From Agapetus fuscipes (taxonomy: Eukaryota > Arthropoda > Insecta > Trichoptera > Glossosomatidae), in the NCBI GenBank assembly GCA_951799405.1, contig OX637332.1, positions 31,100,832-31,164,831 of the forward strand: a stretch of 64,000 nucleotides of DNA, read 5' to 3'. This document shows positions 22,101 to 37,100 of the stretch, piece after piece (the first letter of the stretch is position 1; each line of letters begins with the position of its first letter). A model generated the notes under the pieces. That model made no database searches, was not told the origin of the DNA, and saw only the letters and a program-made list of their open reading frames with translations. Position numbers and translations under genes: made by a program.

Positions 22101-25100
22101 GCTTTTGGGGGGGCCCTTAGTAGCGTTTGCCTCATAAGACTTACACCCCAAAGATATTTTGTTGTAATGCTTTTAAAACTAATTTCTATTTAAGTCGGTC
22201 ATCGGGGGCCCCTTTGGTCACAAATGCCCGGAAAGACCTGGGCACTGATAAAAATATAAGAGTTTTGTTGGCCCTGTGGGGGCCCCCTGAGTGTGGGGGC
22301 CCTGGTTCGGTTGTACCGCTCGAACCGCCCTTAATCCGGGCCTGTGTAGACTTGTAGAGGACTTTACCTTACCTATGAAAATAATTAGGTTTTACCGTTT
22401 TTCACATACAGCAGTACCAAAAATGGTATCTTAATGTTGTTTGTAGGTAAGAGTAGCAAATCTCTCAGGGTTTTTTCAATTACACATGCAGTATATTTAA
22501 ATGCGAACTTACATTTGTCTACTTGCTTATATAAATGGTCCTTGACTTATATGATGGTATGAGGTTGACCACTCACACTTAAAAAATGATTCACTTTGCC
22601 AATGTCACCCCAGTTTCAGGGAAGGTCGGCAAGAGTTGCAGGGCTTATGTTCTTTTGAAATTGGGTTTTTTATATTGTAGGTCCACATGGGCCACGTGTG
22701 AGCGCAAAATTATGCGTGTCTGGTTGTGGGAATGCATTTAATATGAATCTCAAATGATACATATCTTTGCAAGCTAGATTTAGATTAAGATTGTTGTCAT
22801 GTTCTATCGGAGATGGAAGTTTTGGCTACGGTGGACTTCTTCAGCTTGCTATTGGCATCAAATATGGCATCAAAGGGAAAGCCTAAAACTACAAATCACC
22901 ATCTTAAAGGTAAAACTGAATAAGGCCTGATTCACTGGTTTGAGAAATCATGGACTAAACATTTTATTGGGGGTAACTTCTCATAGTAAGTGAACTCATT
23001 ATTAGGAAGTCTATAATCTATATAATATAACATAAGTTGCGATGATAAATTACATTTAATATTCATATTAAATGCATTCCTATAAGCTGACACGTATAAC
23101 TTCGCGCTTGCACATGCTGTATACCTTATCTACAGGATTTTCACTTTGTATTTTGTTTTCTCTCGTTGAAAAAAGGAAGAAAGGTGCATATCTGAGGAAC
23201 TCATGTTAATTTATTCAGTTTTACCTTTAAGGTATGGATTTATAGGTAGTCACTCATGTCAATGTATTGAACCCCAGAATGATTTTTAACAGTACATAAA
23301 ATGTAGTACAAAATCAGTATGAGAACCTGAACTCGTCATTTCATTTCCAATTTGTTTAAACATACTATTTTGTAGGAGGATATAAATAATCAATCAGTCA
23401 TCACTGTCTTTGCTGAGCATCCTTTCCCTATGCTTTTTCTAATTATTGTTACGTACCATGATTAAAGGATGTCCATCACATTTTCCAGGATTGCTCCACA
23501 CGGCGAGGACCTGCAGCAGAGGATGCGCGTTGAGCATATGGAGAGACAGCTGGCTAACTTGACTGGCCTGGTGCAGAAGGCCCTGCAAGCTCCTGGGCCG
23601 GCTCTAAGTCCCAGAGACTTCCAGCAATCATTCCGACCCCAAGGTTCATACCACTTCTTATCTATGTTACATGTTGTCTTCCAATCTGTTCTTCAAAAAA
23701 TGTTGCCCTTGGATCTTGAGATGGGGATGTCCTGATTCACCTTTTAATAGGTTTTCTAGCTGGGGTTTGACCTATATTATATGATTTATTTATTTTAAAA
23801 TGGCATTTACTTTGAGTATAAAAAATTGTATTAATACTCGTCCATCGCGTTAACCCTGACAAGAGAAATATGTAAAAATGATACGTACAGCAGCGTCTGG
23901 AGTTTTTAGTTTTTATACCTGTTTCTGTTTTGTCATGGTTAGTTTGGAGTATTTACGCAATGGTCTGTACTTGTGGTACTTGTCGAATTATTATTATCTG
24001 CGGGTATTGTAAAAATTTCAAAGAGTCAGATCTATCTAAGAAATGCTTAAATTTAAAAAAACTTGGATGGAATGTGATGCCTAAAGTTGATTGTATCATC
24101 TTATGTCTACATAATATCAATATGTGTACTATGATAATGTTAATAAATAGTAGAATTGCTGGCTTGGGATCTAAACTAAGATTCTAAGATTCGATCCCCA
24201 TCAAGGGTGGCAGAAGGAATTATCTGTTTCAGTGTTTTTTCAAGCTAGGTTTGAAAAGCCTTCACAAAAAAGAGACACATCCCTACTTCTTGCTAAGTTG
24301 TTGGTATACGACTGGGTATTACTTTTGAAAATAAAATTTGACTAACATTTACCACACATGATCCTTCTGGGGAAAACATAGCAAGAAATCACAGTGCATG
24401 TATGTGCAGCTCGTATTCATTTATAGTTGAGTACTTACTTGATCTAAGTCTCCAAAATAATCTATGCTCAATATTTCGAGTGTCTAGCAGCAGCCACTGC
24501 ATTGTCGTTTCCTTAAAGCAGGTCCGTCAGTGTGCATTAGAGGACACCCTGACATGTGCATCGAGTCTTGGATAACCTTGCAGTCACACAGAGTGTTCTG
24601 TCCATGGTCAAACAGCTTCCGCTTCTGCAAGTTTGTCTTGCATCTATAATCTATAATATAATATAATCTAAGTTGCAAGGATACATTCATTTAAAGCTCT
24701 CAGGTGTATGCCCACAAACCAACAAGTGTAGTTCGCGCTTACAAATGCTGAATGTGTACTTACAAATAAAATCCAAACCTCAAATGAACATAAGCCCCAC
24801 AACTTTTGCCGACCTTCCCTGAAACAGGGGTGACATTGGCAAAGTGAACCATTTTTTACAGTATGGGTGGTCAGCCTCATACCAACCTATAAGTCAAGGA
24901 AATCTCATCTAAGAAATCTTAAACCCAAATCTAAGAATCAGTTAAGGGCTCTCTAGATGCCATATAGGGGGATGATTGCCAGGTGGAGGTTTCTCATCTG
25001 GTTTGATCCACCCTTAGACCCAATCTTAAATGCATCTGGTCTAGAGTAATGGTGATCTTCTTGATCTGTTGTTCAAAGAAGCTTCTAAGGAAGAGTCTCG

Positions 25101-28100
25101 TGGCTGGAGGAACATTTCCATGCATTGTGTGTCTTGCGTTATCACTTTCTGTTGAAGTGGAGGTTTTGAGAAGTCAGTTTTCTCTTGCAGCTTGTTGACC
25201 TGGTGTTAACTTTTGATGATACAACTGGCTCTTAGGAACATTTACAATACCTGCCTCGAGTATATTTACATATCTGATTTTTATCACTGGTGAAGGATTG
25301 CACTTAGAGGTTTTTTGTGTTTCATAGTCCATCTTTATTTCATTTGTTGGTTCAATGGTTTGAGCACTCTCTTACCAAGCAAGATGCCCAAAGTCAAACC
25401 TGTGTAAGGACAAAATACATTTTTGAAGAACTTAACCAAATTTTTGGACCAGCAAGGTGCAATCATAACGAAAAGTGAGATTTCCTTAAACCGGTTTAGG
25501 CTTTCATTAAATTCATGCTCAAGAAAGTATTTATTGTAAGGTTGACTTCCTCACCTTTACAAATAAATAGATAACCTCTCACAGCTCAAGCAATAAACAC
25601 AGTGCAAGCTCAAAAGATTGAGCAGCCCCTGTAGTCTCGGCAAATTGATTGATCTTATCATATGATATGGTAATCAAGCGGACCGGTCCGTAGTCCAGGT
25701 GGTAACACTTCGGACGCGTAACTGGAAGGCCGTGGGTTCGAATCCCGGCGGAGCACAAAAAAATATACCATTTATATTTTCAAATTTGCTCTTCGCTGGG
25801 ATGAAAAATTCATAAACCTTTACCAAAGACCGGTCATCAAAAGGTCCATCCAGCTTTACAACAACTGGGTCTTGCTTGAGAATTGGCGCTTTCTTCAGCG
25901 AGGACCAAGTTCGCAGAGGGCTCTTGAGGTGTGATACACACAAAAACAGCGCTCACCAAATAAAACAGCCTAATTTAATTTTAATTTAAAGCGATTGAAC
26001 ATGTCCAAGCGTGAACAGTTGTCAGTTAATTATTCAGTCAAATATTTCAATACAATTTGTATGAAATACATTTGACTGTCTAGATAGCTGTCCACATGCA
26101 GCCATGTTGGATTTCTTCGCTATCGTATGATAAAATCTATTGAAATGTTGAAACTACATAGTCTACTGACATGGGTTGTGATTGTGATAGATAGCCTTCA
26201 AAAGAATATTTTATTATTATTTTTATAACAAGGAAACTAATGTTTTCATCACTAACGGGGCTATTCTTAGACATTTTAGTCGTCGGTTGAGCCCATGCTT
26301 TGACAAACTAATGGTGCCTAAGCTGGAAGTTTCATCAGCACGGTCATTCTTACCTACCGAATTTTGTAATATTTGTATGAAGACAAATCACCTGTTTACT
26401 TGCGGCCATCTTGGATTGACAGGTCTTCATACAAATGCATCATTAATTTGTCAAAGCGTGGGTTCAACCGTCGACTAAAATGAAACCTTGAAAACAAAAC
26501 CTTATTTGCTGTGGAACTTACAAAAAATAGTTGAAAAAGATCAATTACATCCAAATCCATTTAAAACAAAACAAAATCAAAAGGTTCATATTTGTGTTAG
26601 GAAATGTTTATCGTTTTTATTTATTTTCTCCACAAAAAGTACGTTTTTTCATTCAGGACCTGTAAGCGTGCTAAAATCATCAGCCAGTACCACTTCATTA
26701 GTAGGTTTGTAGATTGAATAAAACATTCTCTCATCTTTCACTCCACACACATTGCTTCTTACACGTTATCTGTCTCCTTGCATTTCCTCACCCGTACTTA
26801 TCAATACATCATTCTTCTTAACTTACTGATAATATTCACAAAAAATATGGCAGCCGATTCAGTAAGATTGTATTAGTCAGAAGGTGCAAAGTCGGCTGAT
26901 TCAGCTGTGAAAAAAAGAACAACGGAGCAATGCTTATTATGTTATAATTTTTTTTTCAAATAAATCATCAAACCCCGTCGATAGCTCAGTTGGTAGAGTG
27001 CTTGCATTCCATGCCGTGAGCTTCCACAGGGTACGAATCCCACCAAGGGTGTCAGATACGATTTCCCGTTTAGGTGTTTATTTCAAACTGCAAAATAAAA
27101 TACGGGCGAGGTTTACTCAGCCTTCACAAGAAATGAGTACCAGCCCTCACGGGAGCTGGGAAACCTCTACTTCAACCAAAGTGGTTGGCGTACAGGTGGC
27201 CTCCTTACCTGAAAAATATAAAGGTTTCACTCGGCACATGTTAAACCCTTCAGGGATAACATGGCAAGAAGTTAACTATATGTGTAGCTTAGTTGCATTC
27301 CCTAGTGACATCCCTATTCATTGAGGGCTCTGTATTAATGATGCAACAATAATTTGAAAAAAAAACACAAAGACATATTTCTCACTCTTATGTTTACATA
27401 TAAATTCTGTGCAATACATGCAAAGAAGTTATTAAAAAGTCTCTGTAGGCCTTAATCTATGCATTGGCATGCCTGTTACACAACAATATATATTTTTTAT
27501 TCTGTCTAAAATCCAACTTTCAAGCCAAAATATAATCCCAATCATTTTCTATATACATCAGTGGCGAAGGGTGCCATACAAGCTGGTCCCCATCGGCTTC
27601 CCTTATAAAATAATGTAACAAAGTAGTTAAAAAATATAGGCATAAAGTAAAAAAATACATTTAAACCAAAAAAGCAATACATTTTTTCCCCCATTGAAAC
27701 CATGCAGTCTACTTTATTATCATTTCTGCCTCATTTTAAACGAGAAACCGATGGGAATCGGCTTGTATAGCACCCTTCGCCACTGATACACATAGTAATG
27801 ATCTGAAAATATTTTTTCTTTCATACGGTTTTAAAAAACAGTTGAAACAAGCTTTGTTTTAAACACAATAATTTGAAATGTGTTTTTTTTTTCTTAGTGT
27901 AATAATAATAATTCAAACAACTGAATCTCAAATTTGTATTAAAAGTAAACTTACAATTTTTTTAGGTATCTAAATATATTTCTAGCTTTTACACTTAAAT
28001 ATTTTTTATAACATTTACAAATATACATAAAATATTATGATGCTGGAGAGATGTTTTCTGGGATCTGTTGCCGTGGTCGTTGGGAGCTGGAGCTTCCGGA

Positions 28101-31100
28101 CGTTTTGCCCATGTCTACAAAGGACTTCTTCATGAAACTGTGAACTCACAGTTTCATCAAGATCATATTCATCATTTCATTTTCACGCTGAAGAAACCCA
28201 TCGTAGACATCGGTGAAACGACCGCAAACTCCAGCTCCTACAGACCACGGCAACAGATCCAGGTAAACGTCTCTCCAGCATTATCAGCTGGCCGTGTAAC
28301 CCTAAAACTCCTATATAATATTATGTATTACCTTATTGTTTATTATTATTATAATGTAATATAAAGAATCTTGCTTTACCATGACATTGGAACTTCCCCC
28401 TTCACCTGTGGTGTTTCTGTTTTATGTAGTGTATACATGTTGTGCTTGGAGTCTTGGACTGGAACTTTTTGTGACCCCTATGTATGAATCCCTCTAACAT
28501 GTAGCTTTTTTGGCTTATAAACTTCAATTAGTGTTTACCTGACTGCAGTGAGTAGCAAAGAAAGCACAGTAAAAATAAACATTACAATCCAAAGTCTTTG
28601 AAAAAATATTTCAAATCTTACTTCTGTGAAGTTTATTTGAACAAAATGCAAAATTTACAAAACCTAAAAGCATCAATGCTCACTTTCAATTATGGATATT
28701 GTTTAAGAACTTCTTATTATTTTGTTGGCATATTTTTAAATACTTAAATAAATGGGCTTGTTGTATCAACATCAACTTGCTTGATTATAAATAAACTAAA
28801 AAATATATCATAGAATTCAAATTACATTGTGGCCTAAACAATTTCAGATACAAAAGGTAGATCTTATATGATGGTATTCACAAACCATTTGATTTACAAA
28901 TGATTCATCGATTACATTTTTATTTCAATGGGGAATTCTATTTAGACTGCGAATGAGCCACAGATTTGCTGTGTGTAAATAACACCATTAGTTTATTGGG
29001 TAAATATTACTTGTCTAAGTGCCATTTCAGACTTGGATTTTCTATGGATTATTATGGAACAAATGTGTGAAACTTTCAAATATCCCCATACACTATTGAC
29101 TGGTGACCGAACTGGTGCCGAATAGAAAAAACTTAGACAAATCGGGCAGAATGCATCTAGTTTGCAATGACTGTAAATTTTCCTTTGTTTTTGGAAATGT
29201 TAATCTGTGTCTCCTGATTTTTTTTCAGTTAACTGAAAACACACTTGAATAAGAGATCCTTGAGAATCTTGCCTTTGAAGTTTTTAAATCCACTCATACT
29301 TGAACATATTGGACAATAGTTTAAATAAAACCTTATTTGTGGTTAACGTTGACCACTGAATTATTTTTAATGCAACTTGTTCCTTTGAGTATTTATTTGC
29401 TTTGATACGAAGTTTAAAAAAAACACAATATCAAATTAATTGAGCTTTAAAGAGGTCTGATTTCAATCAATACCTTTTTATTATTAACATATTGGAATAA
29501 AAGATTTATATATAATTTCAAAATCTAATTACAATTCTTGATTTCTGGAAGTTTGATTGCATTTAAGTAGTTGTTATGACTCTGAAAAAAAACATTGTTT
29601 TTTCTGGCAAGATTTTATACGCATTATAAAAATATAGATTATGAGGAACTTGTTATACACACCATTTCAAAATTTCTAAAACCAATTTCTTGAAAAAACA
29701 AACTCTTTTGGCTTTTCCTTCAAAATTAGTGCACCAAACTACTACTCTGCCATATTCCCATTTGTGTTAAACCCCACCAACAGAGTTTCAAAATTTCTTC
29801 ATAGTAAAATTAGTTGACGTTTATTTTTCATATTTAAATATTTAGACACTTCTTTCCAATCTGTCTTACCTTCCGCTCATCAAGATTAAACGCTTTCAAA
29901 GTTGGTATCCTATACATGGTTCTTCTCGCTTTAAACTTTTGAATTTGTTTTGCTTGTGAAATTATTAAAAGTATTGTATTAACCTGGTGCGCAGAGTCTG
30001 TGGACCCCTTTCTCCGTACTGAGAGAGCTCCCAAATTAGGCAAGGGTAGATATCGTAAGTGACCCCCTTTCATATTGATTTTCTATTTGTATTCTTATTG
30101 TGTTTTATTTCAGTAGTCGTAACATTGTGTTTGAAAAAGAAAATGGCGTCTTGTGTCCTATTTATTTTGTAATTGAATGTCTTTTAACCTATAAAAATTA
30201 AACATAGCTAGTTGTGAAAACTTACACAAAAAGCATCGTGGCATGATACAAGGAAAAGGTAAAATTTTGCTTTGTAATTGTATTCATTTCTTCTTTTGAC
30301 TTTAATTTCTTATACTTACATATCTAATAAACTTTTATTCTCGTTCTTTAAATTAGTTAGATGACATTATTAAAAAAAATCATATTCTAGTTGTGACTAT
30401 TAAGAAAACATATTTTTGAAAATTTGAAACAGGATTTGTTTTACATATTTAATAATACTTAATTGATTCACATTACTATCTAGGTACTTGTATTCTTTAT
30501 TATTGTGTTTTTAAATTTCCTCTTTTCTCTAAAAATCACCATGACTATTTAGATGTTGATGACAAAATAATGCTTTAAAAATCGAATTATTTTTTGATCT
30601 TATTATCTCCTAATTTGAATAAATTTTATTCATAAGAATAAAGGTATTTTCCTTCTTTTTAATCAATGAAATACTTCTCTGGATCCATCCATTTTGAAAA
30701 CAGTAAAATGACACAACGGAAACGCATCTAAGCTCACATTTAGTGTAACTTCTCGCCGCATAGTCCCTGAAGAGGTTGCATATGATGATTGTAACCTATT
30801 TATTATAAAGGTAAGGGGATAGGTTACGCCAATGACTTCAGTTGTAGTGGGCTTCCCGTGGAAAAGGCAAACTATTTTTTTGTTGTTTGGTTGCTCGGGA
30901 CCTTACTCGCTGTTATTGAAATTTGCTCACCGAGAAAAAAATCTGATTGTGAATTTTGTGCCCGGTCATTTCATTGTCCAACAAATGTTTTTTAATATAG
31001 GACAGAAAGCATAAGCTGTAAAGTTTTTCATGACATAAATTAAGCATTTATTGTGAACTATTTCCAGATAGCTGTTTTTGCATTCTGTACTTGCATAAAT

Positions 31101-34100
31101 TGCACATATTAACATGTTTTTAATTACCATTACCCTTCTAATTAATTACTCGAATAATTAAAAGTCCCTTCAAATTATAAATGGTATGTTTTTTGTGCTC
31201 TGCCGGGAATCGAACCCACAACCTTCCATTTACGAGTCTGAAGTGTTACCACTGGACTACGGACCGGTCAAAATTCTTCCTTCCTTATAATTTTTGGAGA
31301 AGCTCTGTTTTCAAAAATTAAATTAATAAAACATGATTTTTCTCATAATTCCAACCAACTGAGTGAATGCAAATCTCATCCACAAAAAAATGAAACGTCA
31401 CTCAGCCAGGTTGTTTGGAATCTGGTAATCTAAAATTTTGTTGTTGGATGACAAGGACACTAGTTACATAAACTTGTAAACACATTGCCATTCTAAGATA
31501 ACCATCAAGAAGTAGTCTATGCTGTTTTTGGCAATAAATATTTAAAAGCATTTTATAATGCATTTTATAATTCCTTGACTGATAGGTTGGTATGAGGTTG
31601 ACCACCCATACTGTAAAAAGTGGATCACTTTGCCAATATCATCCCTGTTTCAGGGAAGGTCGGCAAGAGTTGCAGGGCTTATATTCATTTGAGATTGGGT
31701 TTTTAATATTGTAGGTCCACATGCGGCGGCATGTGTGAGCGTGAAATTATGCGTGTCTGCTTGTGAGAATGCATTTAATATGAATCTCAAATGATACATA
31801 TCTTTGCAGCTTAGATTTAGATTTAGATTTTAGAACGTACTTTAGTATACGCAACTACGCAAACGCAACTAAGCTACACATGTAGTGTAACTTCTTGCCG
31901 TGTTCTCCCTGAAGGGGTCGCATATGGCCAGTGAACCTGTTTATTTTTTATAGGTAAGTGGGCCGGCCTTACGCCAACCACTTCAATTACAAACATATCT
32001 AAATTTAAGTTGCAAAGATATGTATCATTTGAGATTCATATTAAATGCAATCCCACAAGCAGACATGCATAATTTCGTGCTTACACATATCTAGCATAAA
32101 TATCTACCATATGTAGCTAAAAAAGCAGTATCCAATGTTCTAAAAAAAATTAAATATTGTATTTCATCTAAAATTATTTTTTCATCTCTTTTTAAAAAAA
32201 TTATTACAATAAAACATAAATGCATAGACAAAAATTAACATTCCTATCACTATACAACTATGTTTTTTTATTAAATATATTTCCCCTCAATATACTGATT
32301 ATTATTATTTTATTATTATCTATTGCATCTCATTTTTTGACATTATTTTTCATATCAAATATTGCATGCTGCTTCAACATTTAATATCCTTACATACTAG
32401 TGCAATGCTTTTCATTCCTTTTTAATTATATTGCATTTTAATTAATATTTATATTTTTAATTTAAATATATATTATGCATCATACTCACATATTGTACTC
32501 ATATAACATATTTATAAGAGTATACAAATAAAGTAATTATAAACAGTTACATGCTTACATAATCAATTTATTTTATATACTTAACACATAAATACTCTTG
32601 AATATTGTTATCCTTGTATACTTTTTTAATAAATATATATTTTTTAATAAATATTAGTTCAGTATATTATTGTTATTGATATCTTTTAATTAACTATCTC
32701 TAATTTAAGTTTTAAGCAAAGGTTTTCAGTAATAATTAAACATTCATTTTAAAACAAACAAAATTACGTGAATCCTTTCCTTAAAAAAACTTTATTATGC
32801 TTTTTTCTATAATGGCTTTTTGCTATCTTTTATATGAGTTGGATAGAATCAAAAGCGACAATCCAGTATTTATTTGAGTTTGAGATAAATGTATGGAAAT
32901 GATTAAGAAAATGATTTCCTGTATTTATCTGATTTTTTAAACTAATTCCTAGATTGTTGTCTTTGGTTATACAGGACTCATATTATAAATGTTGTCAAAG
33001 CTTTTGGTGAATAAATTGCACAACTTAATATTTATGTATAAAATGAAAATAACCTAAATTGTCTAAAGTACCAATGGAATCCCTATTTCGTTAGTTATAA
33101 TCCCACAAAATCCATGACCAATGAGCCTTGCTTGGTTTGGTGCTCTTTAGTAACAACAGTCCATGGCACTTTATTTCAAATACTGTTTAAGTCTTTTTTT
33201 TCTTTATATCCATACAAATTATATTTGAATTTAAAAAATAAATAGTTATTTCTTTACAAATTCATTAACTAAGTGAAGTTAGGTATGTTACTCTATAAAA
33301 TAAATAAATAGAGCATTAAAGCCATTTGGTGGGCCAAATCACTGAATTATTTAAGATGTCATCCAAGTGTTTTGCTACAATCAGTTCCCAGGCAACCGCC
33401 AATGAAGACTGTCAAAAAAAAATCACCGCTGTCTCATGTCTCTTTTTTGATTAAAAAAAAATCAATTAGGCTGATTTATTTAATGAGCGCTGTTTTTGTG
33501 TGTATCACACCTCAAGAGCCCTCTGCGAGCTTGGTCGTCGCTGTAGAAAGCGCCAATTCTCAAGCAAGACCCAGTTGTTGTAAGGCTGGATGGACCTTTT
33601 GATGACCGGTCTTTGGTAAAGGTTTATGAATTTTTCATAGCAGCGAAGAGCAAATTTGAAAATATAAACGGTATATTTTCTGTACTCCGCTGGGATTCGA
33701 ACCCACGACCTTCCAGTTACGAGTCCGAAGTGTTACCACCTGGACTACGGACCGGTGTACCTATGATAACATTATCTTATATTTCCGAGATTATGAAGAC
33801 ATCTTTTGTTATGGAAATCAGTTTGATACTATTCTATACTCTTTGTTTTTTTAACTACGTCAGATAAAGGCAATCAGGTGATGCTTAGCGTCGAAAACAG
33901 TCAGGACCCTGGTTAATGCTTTTGTGATGTCTTGGGTTCACTATTGCTCAACACTGTACATAGTTCAGCCAAAAAACAATTCAAGTGTCTTCAATCTGTG
34001 CTTAATTCAGCACCGAAACTCATATTCACAATGTTTAAATTCACTCACATTATCAGAGTTAACCTTTTCGATTCTGAATTTATTTGCTACATACGCACCG

Positions 34101-37100
34101 CCAGAACGGAATACTTTTTTGAGGTTATTTTTTTACACATAAATTGATTTCCTACCTTAATTACTTTATGAAACTTCAAAATTTATGAAAAAGTATATTA
34201 TGTGTTCTGAGAGATGTCTGGAGTCCATATTATGAGAGAAACAATCACTTTTCCCCTTTTATGTGGTTTCTTAGTCTATTCCTGGGTCTTTGATTTGCAC
34301 TTTTTTACACTTTAGGCACTTTCTACTCTATGGTCGCTTTTTCCCCATTTCCTGTTCCCTATTTCCAGTTTCCCCATAACCCGGTCGCAATTTGACATAA
34401 AGCGTCATTTTCCCCTTGTGGTCACATGTCAGTTGATTTTACCTTCGAAAATTTGAGTGAATTGACAATATTCCTGGGCAAAAACATTTAAAAGAGTGTT
34501 ATTTTACCATCTTGTGTCCTTGTGAACAATTAAAAACTAAAACAGGTGATATTGTGGTGGTTAAAAGTTCGCATACGTATTTTTGTTGGTTATGCCACGC
34601 TGTCATATTTACGAAAAACGTTTTTCGTTATTTTAACGGAGTTTTTACTTTATATAACATCAAAATCAATGTTATGAGTTGTAATAACAATAAAGGGCAA
34701 CCCCTCGCGCCGAAATCTCACAGCATTCAGGTGATGCGTCACTAAAACGCGGATATGACACTTCGGAATCAGGTTCACCGCCGCGGCGTCAGAAACGGCT
34801 GAGGGTTGTCTTGGACCCAAGGATAGATTATCTGGTTTCCCACATCGTGATGCTGACGAACGCAGTTTTCGGTGACTGGCCCGCCAGTTCTATGGGAAAT
34901 CTCGTTGAATCGGCGGCAGGAAACTCTTCCAGCAACTTCCTCTAACAACCTTCGGGACTGGAAGAGAATGAGGAGGCCCAGGAAGAGCTACTGCTGAGCT
35001 TCCAGGAAGCCGCCACAACGGTGGAAGAACCAGCTCACCCCAAGGCCAAGAGCAACAGGGTCGAAGCGCTCCAAAGGCTCCAGCACTTCGACAGTGAAAA
35101 CTGGGCCGGAGTAAGGTACGCCCGAAGTACAGAAAAAGTACCTGGCAGAACCGGCGTTCGTCGACCTGGCAGTGAACGATGAACTTCGCCAGTGCGACGT
35201 AAGCTCCCCTATTCAGGCGAGCGGTCGTTTGCAGCCACGTCCCACGCCCTCCTCATCCAGAAAGAGGAGTTCCAGTCTGGGCTTCAGACCTTGGTCAACT
35301 GGGGAGCCCGGAGCGACACGACCTTGGCGAGGAAAGCCCTTTTCGAAAAGGTCAAAACGCTGTTCGCTCTGGACTCGCCATACCAGAAAGTCTCGGAAGA
35401 CATCCTCCAGATGGTATGGGGGAGGCGGACAGAGGCCCTCCAGTTCCGCAGGAAAACTGTGCTAGGGCATGTTAAGGAAGAGCATGTGAGAGGGGTTAAA
35501 CAAATTCCCGCCGAGTACCGAACACTTGTTTGGCAAAGACAGTCTCACGTCTTTTTTGCTCTAGAGTGGGGATCACCGACAAATTGTCAGTGAAGACCCA
35601 GTGCCCTCAACCCAGCACCTCATCGAAACCGCACGTTCCAGTACAGAAAAGGAATCAGTTTTTAGAGGGCAGCAACGACCCACTGCGGAAAGCAATCGAG
35701 GCCTTAGAGACGCTCCAAATTTCTCTTCAAGAGGAAAAAGGGCAGGGAATAACACACGGTCAGGAAATCTCAAAGGAGACAGAAGGAGGCATCCACGAAA
35801 ATGACAAGAAACCATTTCGCGGAGGATGCTTGAAGTCCTCCCTACAGGTTTGGACGTCACTCGGAGCACCAAACCACATCCTGAAGATGATAATCGGAGT
35901 AAGAATACCTTTCATTTCAATTCCCCCTCTGATATTACCACACAAAAAGACCTTAATGCTATACCAGACGAGTCCTTCACCCGAAATGGACTCTCAAATA
36001 AAGGAAATGACCGAATTCGGCGTTATAGAGGCCGCGGAGTCATCTCCCAGCTTCTTATCAAAAATGTTCCTAACACCCAAATCGGACCGTTCCTCGAGAA
36101 TGATTTTCAACCTGAAATCGTTAAACTTCTTCCTGGACCCGGTTCCGTTCAAACTCATAGCCACTACAAAGTGCCAGAGTTTCTGCAGCCAAACAATTGG
36201 TTGTCGAAAATAGACCTATCGCAAGCCTTCTTTCATCTCCCAAGTGCACAGAAACATTGGAGATTTTTGCGACTGGTCTATCGAGGAGAATTACTTCAGA
36301 TGACAAGTCTGCCCTTTGGCCTTTCATCTGCCTCCAGAATGTTTGCAACCCTTACAAATTGGGTAGCCCAACTACTGCGGCGACGAGGTATTCGGACAAT
36401 CGTTTATCTCGACGACTTCCTCCTTGCGAACCAATCCAAGGACGATCTTTGTCGGCAATCGCATCTAGCAGTAGATATCCTACAATCTCTGGGGTGGTAT
36501 GTAAATCTCCAGAAGTCAGTGCTCTTCACCACTCAACAATTAGAGTACTTGGGAATCGTTTGGGACACGCACAACAATTGCAAATTCCTTTCTTACCGGA
36601 AGCAAGAGGCATTGCGCCACTCGCTTCGAGCAATACTGACTTCTCGAAAATGGTCCTTAAAACTGGCGGAAAGTCTCCTAGGAAGACTAAACTTTGCCAG
36701 CTTCATGGTCGCCTCCACTGCAGACAATTGCAGATAGCGAGCAGGCCACTGAAGCACCTGTCACCAAGAAGGTCTTTCTTACCGGAAGCAAGAGGCATTG
36801 TGCCACTCACTTCGAGCAATACTGACTTCTCGAAAATGGTCCTTAAAACTGGCGGAAAGTCTCCTAGGAAGACTAAACTTTGCCAGCTTCATGGTCGCCT
36901 CCACTGCAGACAATTGCAGATAGCGAGCAAGCCACTGAAGCACCTGTCACCAAGAGGGTCCATACAAATTACCGAGGACAGCTTACAAGAAATAGAGTGG
37001 TGGATAGGGAATGCGAACGAATCAAGTTCCATCCACAGGGAAACCTTCGGACATTTCTTGACAACAGATGCGTCAGACTTAGCTTGGGGAGCAACTCTGG

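Noticed and set aside
29834..30073. Minus-strand 79-residue open frame
   Set aside because: Overlaps the plus-strand candidate exon, whose splice sites fit the host gene; no support for the antisense reading.
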